From Vitis vinifera (taxonomy: Eukaryota; Streptophyta; Magnoliopsida; Vitales; Vitaceae): 64,000 nucleotides of DNA. The stretch spans positions 2,876,001-2,940,000 of the forward strand of contig NC_081813.1 of the NCBI RefSeq assembly GCF_030704535.1, written 5' to 3'. A program made the translations under genes and the position numbers. Under the pieces are notes generated by a model, which saw only the letters and a program-made list of their open reading frames with translations, ran no database searches and was not told the origin of the DNA. The first letter of the stretch is position 1. Every line of letters starts with the position of its first letter. Shown piece after piece: positions 36,476 to 50,000 of this stretch.

Positions 36476-36916
36476 TGTTATAATCAAACAAAATGAATAC
36501 CCTAATTTCATATATATTGGAATCTCCTGATTAAAAAACAATGAGTAGAAAAATAATAGCGGAAGCATACCTGAATCCATTTGAAGGAGAAACCTTATAG
36601 GAAGAAAACCCTTTGAGATGGTCTGAGAGGATTTTCAGAAATTGGAATGCGTAGTCGTAGAATGGGGACCATAACCCTATTTATAAACTGCTAGGGTAGT
36701 TTTAATTTTATCACAATTATATTTCTGCCCCTCATAGAAATAATAATTATCTAATGGTATCTACACAATAATCTCATGACAATTATACCCTTAAGCCAAT
36801 TAATCAATTATTAATTAGATCACTATATTTAGGCTTAATTAAATGATAGCACACACATTTTAATTATTTACATGTGTGGCCCAAATTATAGATTAATTAC
36901 AAAAATTAATCTAACA
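36476..36916 (-). mobile_element. Solo LTR with 5-bp target duplication
   Basis: This 441-bp element is flanked by CACCC on both sides (36471-36475 and 36917-36921). On the minus strand it begins TGTTAGATTAATTTTTG; both ends are TG...CA. A minus-strand TATAAATAGGG box supports that orientation. There is no internal coding region or second LTR, so it is a solo LTR left by recombination, or a very small non-autonomous element. It sits inside older 'taccca...ccctg' repeat debris. Confidence 0.8.
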
Positions 36917-36921
36917 CACCC

Positions 36922-37510
36922 TACCCATCCCATTTAATTTTTTTAATGGGATAGGGATTAGAATAATTTTGAATAAAAAAAGTGAGGTTGGGATGGGACG
37001 AACGTGCTGAACTCACCTTGCTGGCATCCCTGGTCTTGCCCTGTTTTCCCCCTCTCTTGTTTCATATTTATAAAAAATTATCATCCCCTTTCTATGATTT
37101 TGATTATCACTCCCGGTACCTAATTCAATGAATTCCTTTATCGTTCTTAACTCTTAAGTGTGAGGATATATAAAGGGGTTGGGATAAGGGTGACCCGACC
37201 ATACCCGAGTCCATCCCATTGATGTCTCTAGTTGTCATAGATCGTATTTTAAAAGAGTCCAAACACGGTTTGCATGGTGGGTAAGTAAGAAATTAATAAG
37301 GTTTTTTTAACGGGGGCAACATAATCAATATTGAACAGCCCTCAACATAATGTTATATATTTTAAAAATATATAACATTTTTAAAATCGTTGTTTCAAAA
37401 AAACGATTTTACATATTGAAATTGCATTTTCAAAATGAGATTTTAATATAAGTATAGATTATTAATTTATACCAAACTCGTCTTATAAAAAAAATGATAT
37501 TAACGTGAAT
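36922..37510. other. AT-rich intergenic sequence with small palindromes
   Basis: Contains a near-perfect hairpin at about 37348-37378 (arm AATGTTATATATTTT) and a second at about 37382-37408 (AAAATCGTT / AACGATTTT). No gene is seen. Confidence 0.5.
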
Positions 37511-37514
37511 AGTT

Positions 37515-38160
37515 ATAAAGTAAAATTATGGAAAAAGTGGGTTTTGATTCATTAATATGAAAATAAATGAAAAAAAAAACTTAAAATTTTTTAAATCTGT
37601 ATTTTCTTCATTCATTTAAAAATAATTTAAAATACATGCACTTTTTAACAAATCATTTAATTATTCTATAAAATACCCATTTTACTTATCATATCATCAA
37701 TATTAATTGACAATCAGACTCTTCCTCCACGTAAATGTTTTCATTCATTGTCTTATTATTATTTTCATTATTTGAGATTTTTTTTCACTATTTCTAATGT
37801 CCATACTTTTCAAACTACCTCACTTTTGCTATTCTATGTTTGTCTATTGAGAAAAAAAGAAGCCTCAATTTAAAAAAAAATGTGTTTATTTTTTTAGGAC
37901 AAAAAATCTCAAATAATAATAAAAAAATAATAATAAGTCTAAAATGAGGGGAAATATTTATGTGGTAGAATTTAATTGTCAATTGATATCGATGACATGA
38001 CAAGTAAAATAGGCATCTTAGAGAATAATTAGATGATTAAATTATTTTAAAATAGATGAAAATAATATAATTTTAAAAAATTCGAGGTTCAATTTTTCAT
38101 ATTAGTGGGTTAAAATCCAATTTCTCCTAAAATTATAATTTTTAAAAACCATTTTAATAT
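37515..38160. repeat. Long foldback (inverted-repeat) element
   Basis: The left part, about 37515-37800, matches the reverse complement of about 37890-38160. Examples are 'cattttacttatcatatcatc' against 'cctattttacttgtcatgtcatc', 'aattgacaatcagactct' against 'aattgacaattaaattct', and 'cattatttgagattttttttc' on both. Arms are about 270 bp with a loop of about 90 bp. Such a transcript would fold into a long hairpin. It is probably a terminal-inverted-repeat transposon derivative; no target duplication was fixed. Confidence 0.75.
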
Positions 38161-38358
38161 AATTAGGGATATTTTTTATTAAATGGTTATTATCTTACTT
38201 GGACCTACAACAATTTGGAAGGTGTGTGGTGATATTAACGTTAGGAAAATAATTTCGTTTGGTGTTTAATATTAAACTTAAATAGATATACAAAAAAGAG
38301 TAAAACTATGTTTGATTTATGCTTTTGACTTCAATATGGTTTGAAGTTATTTAAGTAA

Positions 38359-38757
38359 GGTGATATTTGTTTTTTTTTACTTAATTATAAACAGAACTTT
38401 AATGCTTAATAGTGTTAAGTATTAGATTCGTTTGTTTTTTAAAATATTTTATTTATATTAAATATTAAAAAGTAAATAAAATCCAATATATTATTTTTTC
38501 TATTTAGAAAAAATCAAATATTTTGACTTTTTCTATTCAACAAAAAGTTTTATAATAAAGTGGTATTTATTTTTTTACTTAATTATAAATAGAACTTTAA
38601 TGTTTGTATTAAATATTAGATTGTTTGTTTTTTTTAATATTTTATTTTTATTAAACACTAAAAAGTAAAGAAAAATCAACATATTATTTTTTTCCATTTA
38701 GAATAAACTAAATATTTTGGTTTTTTTCTATTCAGCAAAAAATTTATAATAAGTTAT
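38359..38757. repeat. Direct tandem repeat of about 200 bp, two diverged copies
   Basis: Unit 1 (about 38359-38557) and unit 2 (about 38558-38757) share in order 'acttaattataaa.agaactttaatg', 'ttaagtattagatt...gtttgtttttt', 'aatattttattt.tatta', 'aaaagtaaa' and 'tctattcaacaaaaa'. The copies are clearly diverged. Confidence 0.7.
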
Positions 38758-39654
38758 AAAAAAAAATAGAAAAACAAACAATTTAAAGTCTAAAAGCAAA
38801 TTGTTTTTAGTAAAAAGTTAAAAAAAAAAAAAAACAAATAAATTCTAAGTTATGAAAAAAAAAAAAAACACTCTAAATTTTGAAAGCAAATTTTTTCCGC
38901 AAACAATTGAAAAAACAAACATTTACTAATTGTCTGAATTCCTTCATTCTTGAAGTCCTTATTGATGGATATGGAAATGATTTTAGGGAGAATTACCCAA
39001 AAGGATGGGTCGGGTAGAACAATTACTAGAAAGGGTGGTATTTTTTAATAATTTTTGAGGAGGACTTTAATAGGCTTAACATATCAAAATTATCATTTAA
39101 CTAAAACTTTTAAAATTCAAAGCATTTAAAACACTTCACTTGATTTGTCGATACATTTATAGTACATGGGTCCCACATTTATTGTAATTATTGATATTTA
39201 AATTTTAAATCAAAATTTTGGGTTTAACCCTTACAATTATATATAATTTGTTATTTAAATTTACTATTTAAAACAAAAATACTTTTAAAAAATATTTTCA
39301 AAATATCATTTATTGTTTTTTTACCTTTTTTATTTTTATTCTAATTTTTAATTTTATGAAGAAAAAAAATAAGTTTTATAATTATATAATAAAAATGATG
39401 ATTTTTTCATATATATATTATAATTTTAAATTGATAAATTATGTTTTTATATTAAATTTAAGGAAGATAAAATGTTTAATTTTTTATTCAGATTCTCTAA
39501 AAATAATAAGAAAATGATTGAGAAGGTTTAATCATTTTTTATTTTTATAATAAAATAATTTTAAAAAATTTATATGATTTTTTTTCCGTTGCATAGTATT
39601 TTTATTTTATTTTTAAATTTTCATATAAATTTTTTTTCTCAATGCATCAAATGG

Positions 39655-40155
39655 ATGATGTTAATATATTTGATATGTTGAATATTAATGAGGTATAAAA
39701 GTCAAAAGGTGATACTCAATATTATTACTTTTATTCTAAAATACAGAGACAACAAAAATATGTTATAATTACAATATAAATACACTTACATTACAATACA
39801 TTACAATAAAATCTAATTAAGAAATTTATGAATTTTTTTTATAAAAATAGTAATTTCGTATGATCATACCATATTTCACAACATACCTATATCATAAATA
39901 ATTTATGAAACCAAATGAAATACTAATTTGAATTCACGTAGTTTATATATATATACAAAAATTATTAAATAATTTCAAAACACTAAATAAATGTTGTTAA
40001 TATATTAATACGATGTGTTAATATCAATAGGATATGAATAAACATTTTTAGAATTATTACTTTTATAATGAAATATAGGTACGACATAAATACATTATAC
40101 TTACAATATAAATACACTATCATTACAGTATATTACAACAAAATTTAATTTTTTT
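39655..40155. repeat. Pair of diverged direct repeats, about 340 bp apart
   Basis: About 39658-39815 and 39995-40145 share 'gttaatatatt', 'gatatg', 'attattacttttat', 'acaatataaatacact' and 'cattaca.tatattaca' in the same order. They may be part of a larger old duplication. Confidence 0.6.
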
Positions 40156-41028
40156 TATTTAATTTTTTCAGGTGCTATATTACCCAATGAATAATTGTGA
40201 GTTATTCCATTTAATAGGTGTGTTAGTCAATTGAATATTTATATATTATTCAATTGATGAGTGCTCGTAAAAAATAATTATTCATTATATTATGATAACA
40301 AAGTTTTTAATTGTATGTTTTATATATAAAATGATTTAATAACTTTAGGATATGATTTTTATTTATGAGATATTAAAAATTATTTTTTTTACAAGGTTCT
40401 TTAAAAAATCTCAATTTTTTTTTTTAAAAAAATAGCAAATTTTTAAACAGTCATTTGATTGTTCAAAAGTAACAACAATTTTTTCAAGCCGAGAAATGTA
40501 CCGTTGATTGCCTATCAACTTGTACTTGTCATCATGTATGGGCCCCATACCATTGACAATATTAATTTATTTATAAATAATATATAAAACATATTTAAGG
40601 GTAAAATTGTCCTCTAAAAGAGTGAACCTTCATAGTCATTATTTTTTCCAGTCCACCCTTTTGAATAATTGTCCTATGATGTTATCATTCATTCTATTAA
40701 TGAAACCAGTGAATATCAAAATGAATCCAATTTAATTTGTTATGGGAAAATGAATCAAAATATTTAATAAAATGAAACTTAACTTCTAAGAAAAGAAAAC
40801 TCAAGGCTTTTTAGTTCTAACAATTAATAATTAACGCAATGAACATCCTTAATGATAAATTAATTTTAATAAGGAGAATAAAAGAAGATGATGTTTCGAA
40901 ACGGTGTCGTTTCAATTCCTCCGTTCCCTCCAGGTGCGTCCGTTTGTTTCCGTTTGTAGGATAAAAACGACAAGGTTCCTCGTGCTCTCTTCCCGGGTTT
41001 TTTTCATACTTCAATTGAGACCCTCTAT
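40156..41028. other. Intergenic: promoter region of RADA copy 1
   Basis: AT-rich up to about 40860, then more GC-rich leader sequence. Homology with RADA copy 2 begins only near 40970 ('gttcctcgt...cttcccgggttttttt'). No other gene is seen. Confidence 0.5.
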
Positions 41029-44000
41029 TTGTCTCATGCAAACATGCGAGCTCTCACAACATTCTACACCCGAAGACACCTCCTCAGTCCAAAAAAACAC
41101 ATACCCATATCTCTCTCTCCTCTCATCTCCTTACAATCTCACCAAAACCCCAAATTTTCCCGCCATTTCCGTTGCACCAACCACCGGCGCAGCGAAGAAT
41201 CAACGAGCCTTGACGCTGATTCTCCGGGTATCGGGAGCAGTTCAAGCTCACCTGATGGAGAAACCAATTCAAGCAGACCTAGAACTTGGACTGTGTTCAA
41301 TAAGGAAGGCAGTCAGTACAGTGACATACAAGAATCTGAGTCGAAAAGTGCAGCTGAAAGGAGCGAGGTTTCGGAAAAAAGGGGTTACGGGAGTGTGGGG
41401 AAGGCGAGATTGGGTGGTAGGTATGTGCCAGCTTCGAGCGATGGGGTGTTGTGAGGGGTAGGAAGAAGGGGAAGAGTAAGGTATTCTGGGTGTGTTCCGA
41501 CTGTGGGCATTCGGATGGGCACTGGTGGGGGGCGTGTAGGGAGTGCAATAAAGTGGGTACAATGAAGCAGTTTTCAGAAGGGGAAAGCGGCATTGGTGGC
41601 TGGCGGGCGAGCGGGTTTGAGGTGTCGGAGAATGTGGTTCGATCGTGGTTACCCCAGCAACCCACTGAGACGCAGCCTCAGAGATTGACGGATGTGAACC
41701 GGGGGATTAATCAGTTGAATTGGAGGATTCCCTTGTGAGTTCTTCCTCTTTCGGTTTTTCATTTGGTGCCTCACATTTAGCTGCTGAGGAAATGGATGAA
41801 AAGAAAGAGAAGAAAATAAGATTTTGAGTGTTAGGATTTTATTTATTTTGGTTTTGTTTGTGGAAAGCTAACCCAGCAAATGCAAATGCGTGTATTAGAT
41901 TTCAATAAATAAATAAATTTCATTTTCTATGTTCTCAAGTAATGGAGCATGTAAGATTCAAAGGTTTTTAGCCTCTTTTTTCAAAGCAGCCAGATGAAGG
42001 ATTTAGTTGTTTTTAATATCTACGGGAATTCTTGTTTGTTTGGCAACTATCTACGGTTTGAGTAAATATCAATTAGGAACAAAATTTGACTGATGAAAAT
42101 GGCATATAGACAACAGAGTAACTGAGGGAACTCTAAGATCTTTAAGCTAAGTAAACTAACTGTTTAGTACTCACCAACTGATTGCAGGTAAGTTTTCTCC
42201 ACGAAGAAATCAGTTTTACTGAAGTGTTTAATCATTGAAGATCAAATTATTGGTCATTTTTGCTCATTTTATTTCCTTGTGATGCTTTACAGAAAGTTAA
42301 TATTAGTTTGTTTGATATTAGGCATGGGCCCTTTGGATCTGAAGTTGCTAGGGTGCTTGGTGGTGGTCTTGTTCCAGGTTGGTTCTGTTTTTCTAGTTAT
42401 ACTATATGTGTTGACATATGTCTGATTTTTCATGTAGTTTGAGATTACTTTTAGGCTGTTTCTGTGTGAAAATCATGCTGCTTGCTATATATAAATCGTC
42501 CTATGCTTAAAAAATCATCTGTCTTTAATGCCTCTGCCCGAGTATTAGAAATCCTACTCTGCTATTCCAGTATGCTGAATAGTTAAAAACTTATTTTAAA
42601 TGTGGATCTTTCTGGGTTTGTAGGTTCTTTGGTTTTGGTTGGGGGTGACCCTGGTGCTGGCAAGAGTACGCTGTTGTTACAGGTAAAATATAGATTTCTA
42701 TATTTTTATTCAATTGTAATCCTCTCCTCTATATTAATTCTCTGTAGTTATCAAATCTTACATTTGAAATTGAAGATTGCTGCAATAATAGCTGAAGGGC
42801 ATGATGATCGATCAAGTCCAGTTGTGTATGTATCTGGTGAAGAGGTTAGTGTTTCTTGATCCAGATTCTTGTTCTTGAAGCTATGCTATTTTCATATCTT
42901 GCTACTCATTTACCTGCTTTCTAATTTTTGTTTGGTATTTTATTTTACGTCATTGTTCATTTCTTATGTTCTATTTGAATCTCTGAAACTAGTAGGGAGA
43001 AAAAAAGGGAATGGAAGGAATCTCAAATTCTCTTGGTTAGTTTGCCTTGAAAATTACGAGGGAAATAAATTATAATAAATATTATTTGAAGACATATTTT
43101 CAAATTCTTCATTCTTTCAATAAAGAAACAAACTTGGGGAAATATGAGGGAAAAAATTTAATGAACTTAAATTTATTTTTTCATCTTCCTTCGTATTTTC
43201 TGTCTCCTTTTTCCTCCCTATTTTCTTTTCCTCATCCTCTCCTTAGCTTTTCATGATCCAAATAAAGCTTTATAGTAAGGGCCATTGAGCAGCACATGAC
43301 AATGAAAAATTTTCATCCTTTAATGGCATTTAAAACTTTTCTATGATTTTGTTCCCGTATTTTTATTATTTCAATTGTGAATGTTTTCAATAATGCTTAC
43401 TAAGTGATTTTAGGACATCAAGAATTTTGAGGGGTTTGGAGTTTTTCATGATGCCATTATTATATGGAATTACTTAAATGTTTTTTTTTTTCTTTTTTTC
43501 CTGATTAACAATTTGGAGGTTTTGGCAACTTCTTCATTTTATATTAGGAGTACGGGTACAGATGTTTTGAAATATAATTTGATTTAATTTTTCATTTTTA
43601 TATAGTTTCTAGAACTTGTAATTTGTCATGTAAACAAACATAAATCTTTAACTAAACATGCAATGGAATCACTTTGTCATCTTCTCCATGGCAGAGCGTT
43701 GAACAAATTGGAAATAGAGCTGACCGCATGAGGATTGAAACAGAAGACCTTTTCTTATATTCAAGTACTGATATTGAGGTGCATGGTGATGGAAATATGC
43801 TAATTTTTCTCTCCTTTTTTCTTTTTGGCTCATATATGTGATATGGCTTATGGAGCCTAATATGATTGATGTTTTTCTTTCTTTTAGGACATACTGGGAC
43901 AAGTTCATCATCTTTCCCCTAGGGCTCTAGTTGTTGATTCCATTCAAACTGTATATTTGAAAGGAGTCACTGGAAGTGCAGGAGGTCTCTTGCAGGTCAA

Positions 44001-45435
44001 ATTTTATGAACTCTTTACCACTTATTAAAGCAGGAAATCAGATTAGCTTAGGATGCTGGACATAGGCTGCTTGTGTTGCTCCTTTTGGGATGATATAGTA
44101 CTAAGGCTTTCTTATTCTTAAAATAACATATTTATTTGCTTTATGAATGTTTCTAGGTCCTCTTGCTTTTAATATAATTCTGTGTGGGATTCATTTTCTT
44201 GTGCCTTCCCTGTTTTATGTTGTTCAACATCCAAAAGGCACATTTTTTAAGAAGGCACATTTTTTTTATTTTTTATTTTTGTCCATTCTCTTTTGCTTTT
44301 TCTTTTTAAAGATACTCTTCTCTAGTTTGAGGACCTGAATTCTATTTCCACAGCAAAATCAGAAGGTATCAAATGTCTATAGAGATGATACTATATGGTA
44401 CTTTCAGGACTACAGCAAATGCTAACATTGCCTTGATTTTTGACAGGTGAAGGAATGCACATCAGCCTTGCTGCGTTTTGCTAAGAAGACTAACATCCCT
44501 GTGTTTTTGGTTAGTATATGATACCTGGGGTCTGGTCAACATCCTATTTCCCCTTTTTCAACTGTTTTGAACTCATAACTCAGATTGGAATCTGGTTGAG
44601 CATGCATTATCCTGCTAGACTACCTTCTAGCCCTTTTCTGGTTGTAATCATATCATTGCTTCAGATGGCTGGAGTTTAGAGGGAGATGTAGTTTTGAGAA
44701 GGGTTTGAATGCTTAATTTGTTTATCAATCCTAGAAAATAGAGGGGCAGTATATATTATGTAGTTATGCTTTTTAAGTTTTTTTGGGAAGTTTGTTTAAG
44801 ATCATGGTGAAAGTTTTAGCTTGTGGTTGTAGGAAGCCTGAAATGTAGATCTTCCAACAATACGTTTGTAGGAGGGAGAAAAATTTGGATATGATAGTAA
44901 GAACAAAGGGGGTTTGAATTCAAAAGGATTGACCTTCGGGTGCTTATTTCTAAATCGAATATGGAGGTGTGGTCCATGTAAATTGCACGTTTCTACTCTA
45001 GCTGTTGAAAAGAACTGATTTCAGGGTAGAGTGGATGAAATAGTTCTTTCTGTGTATATTTTCAGCATTTTTTTCATGTCAATAAATGGAAAGCCTTAGC
45101 ATTTTCTCCAATTTTTAGAACTTCTCTTTGTTTTTTACTAGACAAATCCTTCTGATTATTTTCTGCATATTGTCATTTTTTATTTTGTTGTTGCTCCTCT
45201 CTCTATCTTTCTCTCTCTTGGTCTGAATGTAGCTACCCTTGCTCTTGTTTTTGTGTATTTCAGATTGGACATGTGACAAAATCTGGAGACATAGCCGGGC
45301 CTCGTGTCTTGGAGCACATTGTTGACGTTGTTTTATATATTGAAGTTGGTATTTTGTTGTATTTTCTTTTCCTGGATAGTTGCTAAATATGGTACTTGGT
45401 TAAATTATAGGCTACCTTTCTTTGTTACCATTTAA

Positions 45436-45836
45436 GGTCTTGTTTGGTAACTATTTTCAAAAACTGTTATAGAAAATAGTTTTTGAGAATAATTTTGAAA
45501 ACCGTTCTCTAATGTTTTGTGGAACAAATGTTTGTTTGGGAATTTGAAGTATTTTTAACTTGTTTCCCATATTTTTTAATAGATTTTCAAAAATAACTTT
45601 ACATGCAATGCTTTATTTTTAATCATTATTTATATTTGTGTAATTAATTTTTAAATAGTCGTCAGAAAATAAGTGAAAACAATGGAAAACAATTAAACAA
45701 TGTTCTTTGAAATCATCCCGTTTTCTGTTTTTAAGAACAAAAAACTGTTTTCTATTTTTTATTATCAAACATGTTTTCCCTATTTTTGTTCTGAAGAACA
45801 GAAAATCGTTTTTGAAAACAGTTACCAAATAGACAC
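45436..45836. mobile_element. Tourist-like MITE in RADA copy 1, intron 8
   Basis: Inverted ends: GGTCTTGTTTGGTAAC on the left and GTGTCTATTTGGTAAC reading the right end in reverse. TAA lies on both flanks (45433-45435 and 45837-45839). About 400 bp, non-coding. The same element is at the same intron position in copy 2, so it inserted before the gene was duplicated. Confidence 0.7.
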
Positions 45837-46923
45837 TAAGCTTTTGTCTACTCCTTGTAGATTTTTATCTTATTAAAGTGCTACATTCCTTGGTTATCCT
45901 AGATGCTATCAAGTTAATATATCAATTGGAGATATCATGAGATCCTGTGCCTTGGGATGCATCTAGGATTTGGTTTGTATTTAAAAGCTGAGATCCTGCT
46001 GTCTATGCTTTGCATGCAGTTGATCATCTTTGTCATAATACTGAATATTTCTGAAATCACTCTCATGGAAGAGCTTGGGACTTACTAAAAACATTGACAA
46101 GAGCAATAATAATAACTGGAACCATAATAACCACAATGAGGGGAAAAAAACAAGAAAGATGATGTTTCCGTTCTTTTAATCTTAGACCATCTTTTGAAGT
46201 TTATTTAATTTTCTTGATACGTTTTATTTACCATATCACATTTTATATGCCTGTTTTAGTGGGTAGTTTGATTGGTTTAATTAGAAATTTCTAAGCTTAT
46301 TTCTATGTACCTCATATTTTATATTGCCCCACAGGGGGAGAAGCACTCATCTCATCGATTGCTTCGGTCTGTGAAGAATCGGTTTGGGTCCACTGATGAG
46401 GTATTAATTATATTAGTGCCATATATTTTATTAATCTAAAGCATATAGCCATGTTCATGTGTGCTATTATGGGCTCTTTGCATACCTCTTGTGTATGTGG
46501 ACTGCACCCCATCTCTTGTGTATGGGTTCTCCACTTTCAATGTTATCTGCTACCTTTTTAACCCAAATGTGTTTTAGAACATAGAAAATGGAGCAAGTAG
46601 GTCCTTTTCTTTTTCCTTCTTTCTTTCCTTTTTGTTTTTGGGTCATTCATGGGAAAAAAGTATACAACCCTCCTTGTATTTTGTTGGATTTGATATGGGA
46701 AGTGTATCCAAAACCAAAAATGTAGGATATACATAATTGGACTATTATTTTTCTTAACCCATGATGAATATAACAATCAGGAATATATATACTCTATTGT
46801 TTTTATTGATGATAGCTTACTTCTCTCTGTCAGCTTGGAGTGTTTGAAATGACACAATTGGGACTGCAAGTTGTTTCAAACCCCAGTGAGCTGTTCTTAA
46901 GTGAGCGGAACTCAGATTCGGAG

Positions 46924-47083
46924 TGTTAGAAATACTGAACAATTGTATTGTATTTCATGGGAGAAAGAATATACATCAGTGCCTTTATATAGGAGGCATA
47001 TGTGTGCGGTACAAGTAACCTAACTGGGCCTAAAGCCCATAACTTAATATACCCATATAATATACCCATAATATACATTAACA
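46924..47083 (-). repeat. 3' LTR of the RADA-inserted copia
   Basis: 160 bp with ends TGTTAGAAAT...CATTAACA. It differs from the partner LTR at one position (TGTGTG against TGTATG in the middle). On its inner side is a run of about 14 Cs on the plus strand, the polypurine tract of the element. Confidence 0.95.
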
Positions 47084-50000
47084 GCCCCCCCCCCCCTCAA
47101 ACTCAAGGTGGATGTGAGACCAACTTGAGGTTGTCAATTAAATCACGAGTGCGTCTTGTAGGAAGTGACTTGGTGAAGATATCTGCAAGCTGATCTTTGG
47201 AGGAGACGAAGAAAAGCTTAAGAGCACCATGGACAAGATGATAACGGATAAAATGACAATCAATCTCGATGTGTTTAGTCCGTTCAAGAAAGACATCATT
47301 GTGAGCAATATGAATGACACTCTGGTTGTCATAATAAAGGGGAGTAGCAGAGGAGGTGGACACACCCAAATCCTTAAGAAGCCATCTTAGCCAAATGAGC
47401 TCAGATGTGGTATCAGCAAGGGCACGATATTCTGCTTCAGTACTGGAGCGGGCCACAAAAGTTTGTTTCTTACTTCTCCAAGAAATCAAAGAAGAACCAA
47501 GAAGGAAGCAGTAACCTGTAGTGGACCTGCGATCAGTAGGATCTCCTGCCCAATCAGCATCAGAGAATGCACGGAGTACAAGAGGAGATTGAGCTGAGTA
47601 GAAAAGGCCATGAAAAATGGTACCCTTCAGGTATCGAAGAATGCGCAGAACAGCAGCATAGTGAGTTGATCGTGGAGCAGACAAATACTGGCTCACCTGA
47701 TGAACAACATAGGAGATGTCTGGACGAGTAACTGTGAGATAAACTAAGTTGCCAACCAATCGTCTGTGAAGAGAAGGATTGGACAATGGTTTCCCCCCGG
47801 AGGGTGTCAGATGCGCATTAAGTTCGACTGGAGTGTCAACATTCTTACTGTTAGTGAGTCCGGCTTGAGACAGCAGATCAGAAGCATACTTGGCTTGAGT
47901 AATATAAAGACCATCTGTGGAATGAGTAATTTCAAGACCCAGGAAATAGCTGAGATGTCCAAGATCTTTCATCTCAAACTGCTGACTGAGAAAATCCTTG
48001 AGTTCTTGAATGCCACTAAGGTCATTACCAGTTAGGATCATATCATCCACATATAGAAGAAGCAAAATAGTGCCTTTATCAGTACGACGAAGAAATAAGG
48101 CAGAATCATACGGACTGGCAGTGTAACCCAAGCGAAAAATAGTGGAACTGAACTTGGCAAACCAAGCTCGTGGGGCTTGTTTAAGACCATAAAGTGCACG
48201 TCGAAGATGACAAACCTTGTTTGATTCAACAGAGAGACTAGGAGGAGGTTGCATATAGACTGCTTCACTCAGATCCCCATTAAGGAAGGCATTTTTAACA
48301 TCCATCTGAAAAAGGACCCATTGACGAGCAGCAGCAACAGCTAAGAGAGCACGAACAGATGAGATACGAGCAACTGGAGCAAAAGTCTCTTCATAATCAA
48401 TCCCATATTCCTGTGTAAAGCCTTTGGCAACAAGACGAGCCTTGTAGCGCTCAACGGATCCATCAGAGCGAGTCTTGATCTTATAGATCCACTTACAACC
48501 AACCACAGACTGTCCAGGAGGGAGAGGAACCAGGTCCCAAGTATGGTTTTTGGTTAATGCATCAAGTTCCTCTTTCATAGCAATCTGCCATAAAGGGTCA
48601 GTAGAGGCCTCACGATAGGTTTGAGGCTCGTGAAGTGTAGCAAGGGCAGTGTAACAATGATAGTCAAGTAGGTGTGGAGGAATGGATCTTACCCGGGTTG
48701 AGTGGCGAGGTGGAATGTCTTGTGGAGGATCTTACCCGGGTTAGCTCGTCATCAATCTGTTCATCTGCAACCTGTCTAGGAGAAGCATCAAAAATATCTG
48801 GAGAGAAGTCCAAAGGAGGATCAAAAGTATTTGTAGAAGGAACAAGAGACTCATCTGGAAAGATTTCTAAAACAGAGGAGTTAGTCAAGGAAGAACGAAA
48901 GTGAGAGAGTTCAACAAACAATCGATGTTCCCAAAAGACAACATTACGAGAAACACGAAGACGATGAGAGACAGGATCATAACACCTATACCCCTTTTGA
49001 GTTTCACCATAACCAAGGAAACAACAGAGTCTAGAGCGAGACTCAAGTTTGTTGTGCTCATGAGACTGAAGAAGAACAAAACAAGCAGATCCAAATGAGC
49101 GAAGGTGATGATAGACAGGGGGTGACCCAAAGAGACGCTCATACGGAGTCTGATTATGGATGACAGCACTTGGAATACGGTTAATTGCATGAACAGCATG
49201 AAGAGCCGCTTCACCCCAAAATGGGGCAGGAATTTTGGCAGAAAGAAGCAGAGCACGAACAGTGTCAAGAATATGACGAAGTTTTCTTTCGGCTCGACCA
49301 TTTTGCTGAGAGGTACCTGGACAAGTTAGATGATGTACAGTGCCATAGGAATGTAACAGAGCTTGAAACGCATGTTGAGTATATTCAAGAGCATTATCAG
49401 ATCGAAAAGTTTTGATACGTTTGGAGAATTGTGTTTCAATCATTTTTGCAAAATTACTACATATTGATAAAATTTCGGAACGAGATTTCATAGGGAAAAT
49501 CCAACTATAACGAGAATAATCATCAATAAAAACAACAAAGTATCGAGATCCACCAATACTAGCAACAGGAGAAGGTCCCTAAACATCAGAATGAATTAAC
49601 TCAAAAATACTATTAGAAATGGATTCACTGTTATTAAAAGGCAAAGCTGGCTGTTTTCCTAACTGACAAGAAGTACAATAAAAAATGTCTTTAGACATAG
49701 AACCCAACAGACCCCTAGACACTAACTGTTGTACCCGAGAAGATGATGCATGACCAAGACGAGAATGCCAAAGTGCAAGAGAAGGTAAGGAAGAAACTGC
49801 AGCAGCTGCAGTAGCAATAGAAACAGGAGCAACAGGTGGAAGATGAAGATTGCTCACGGGAAACATACGCCCAACTCTAGGACCGGTCCTAAGCTCCTGC
49901 CCCGTCCTCGGATCCTGCACAATACACCCAGAATAGTAAAAAATAAGGCGATAACCTAGTTCAGCTAATTGTCCCACAGAGCACAAATTATAGGATAGGT

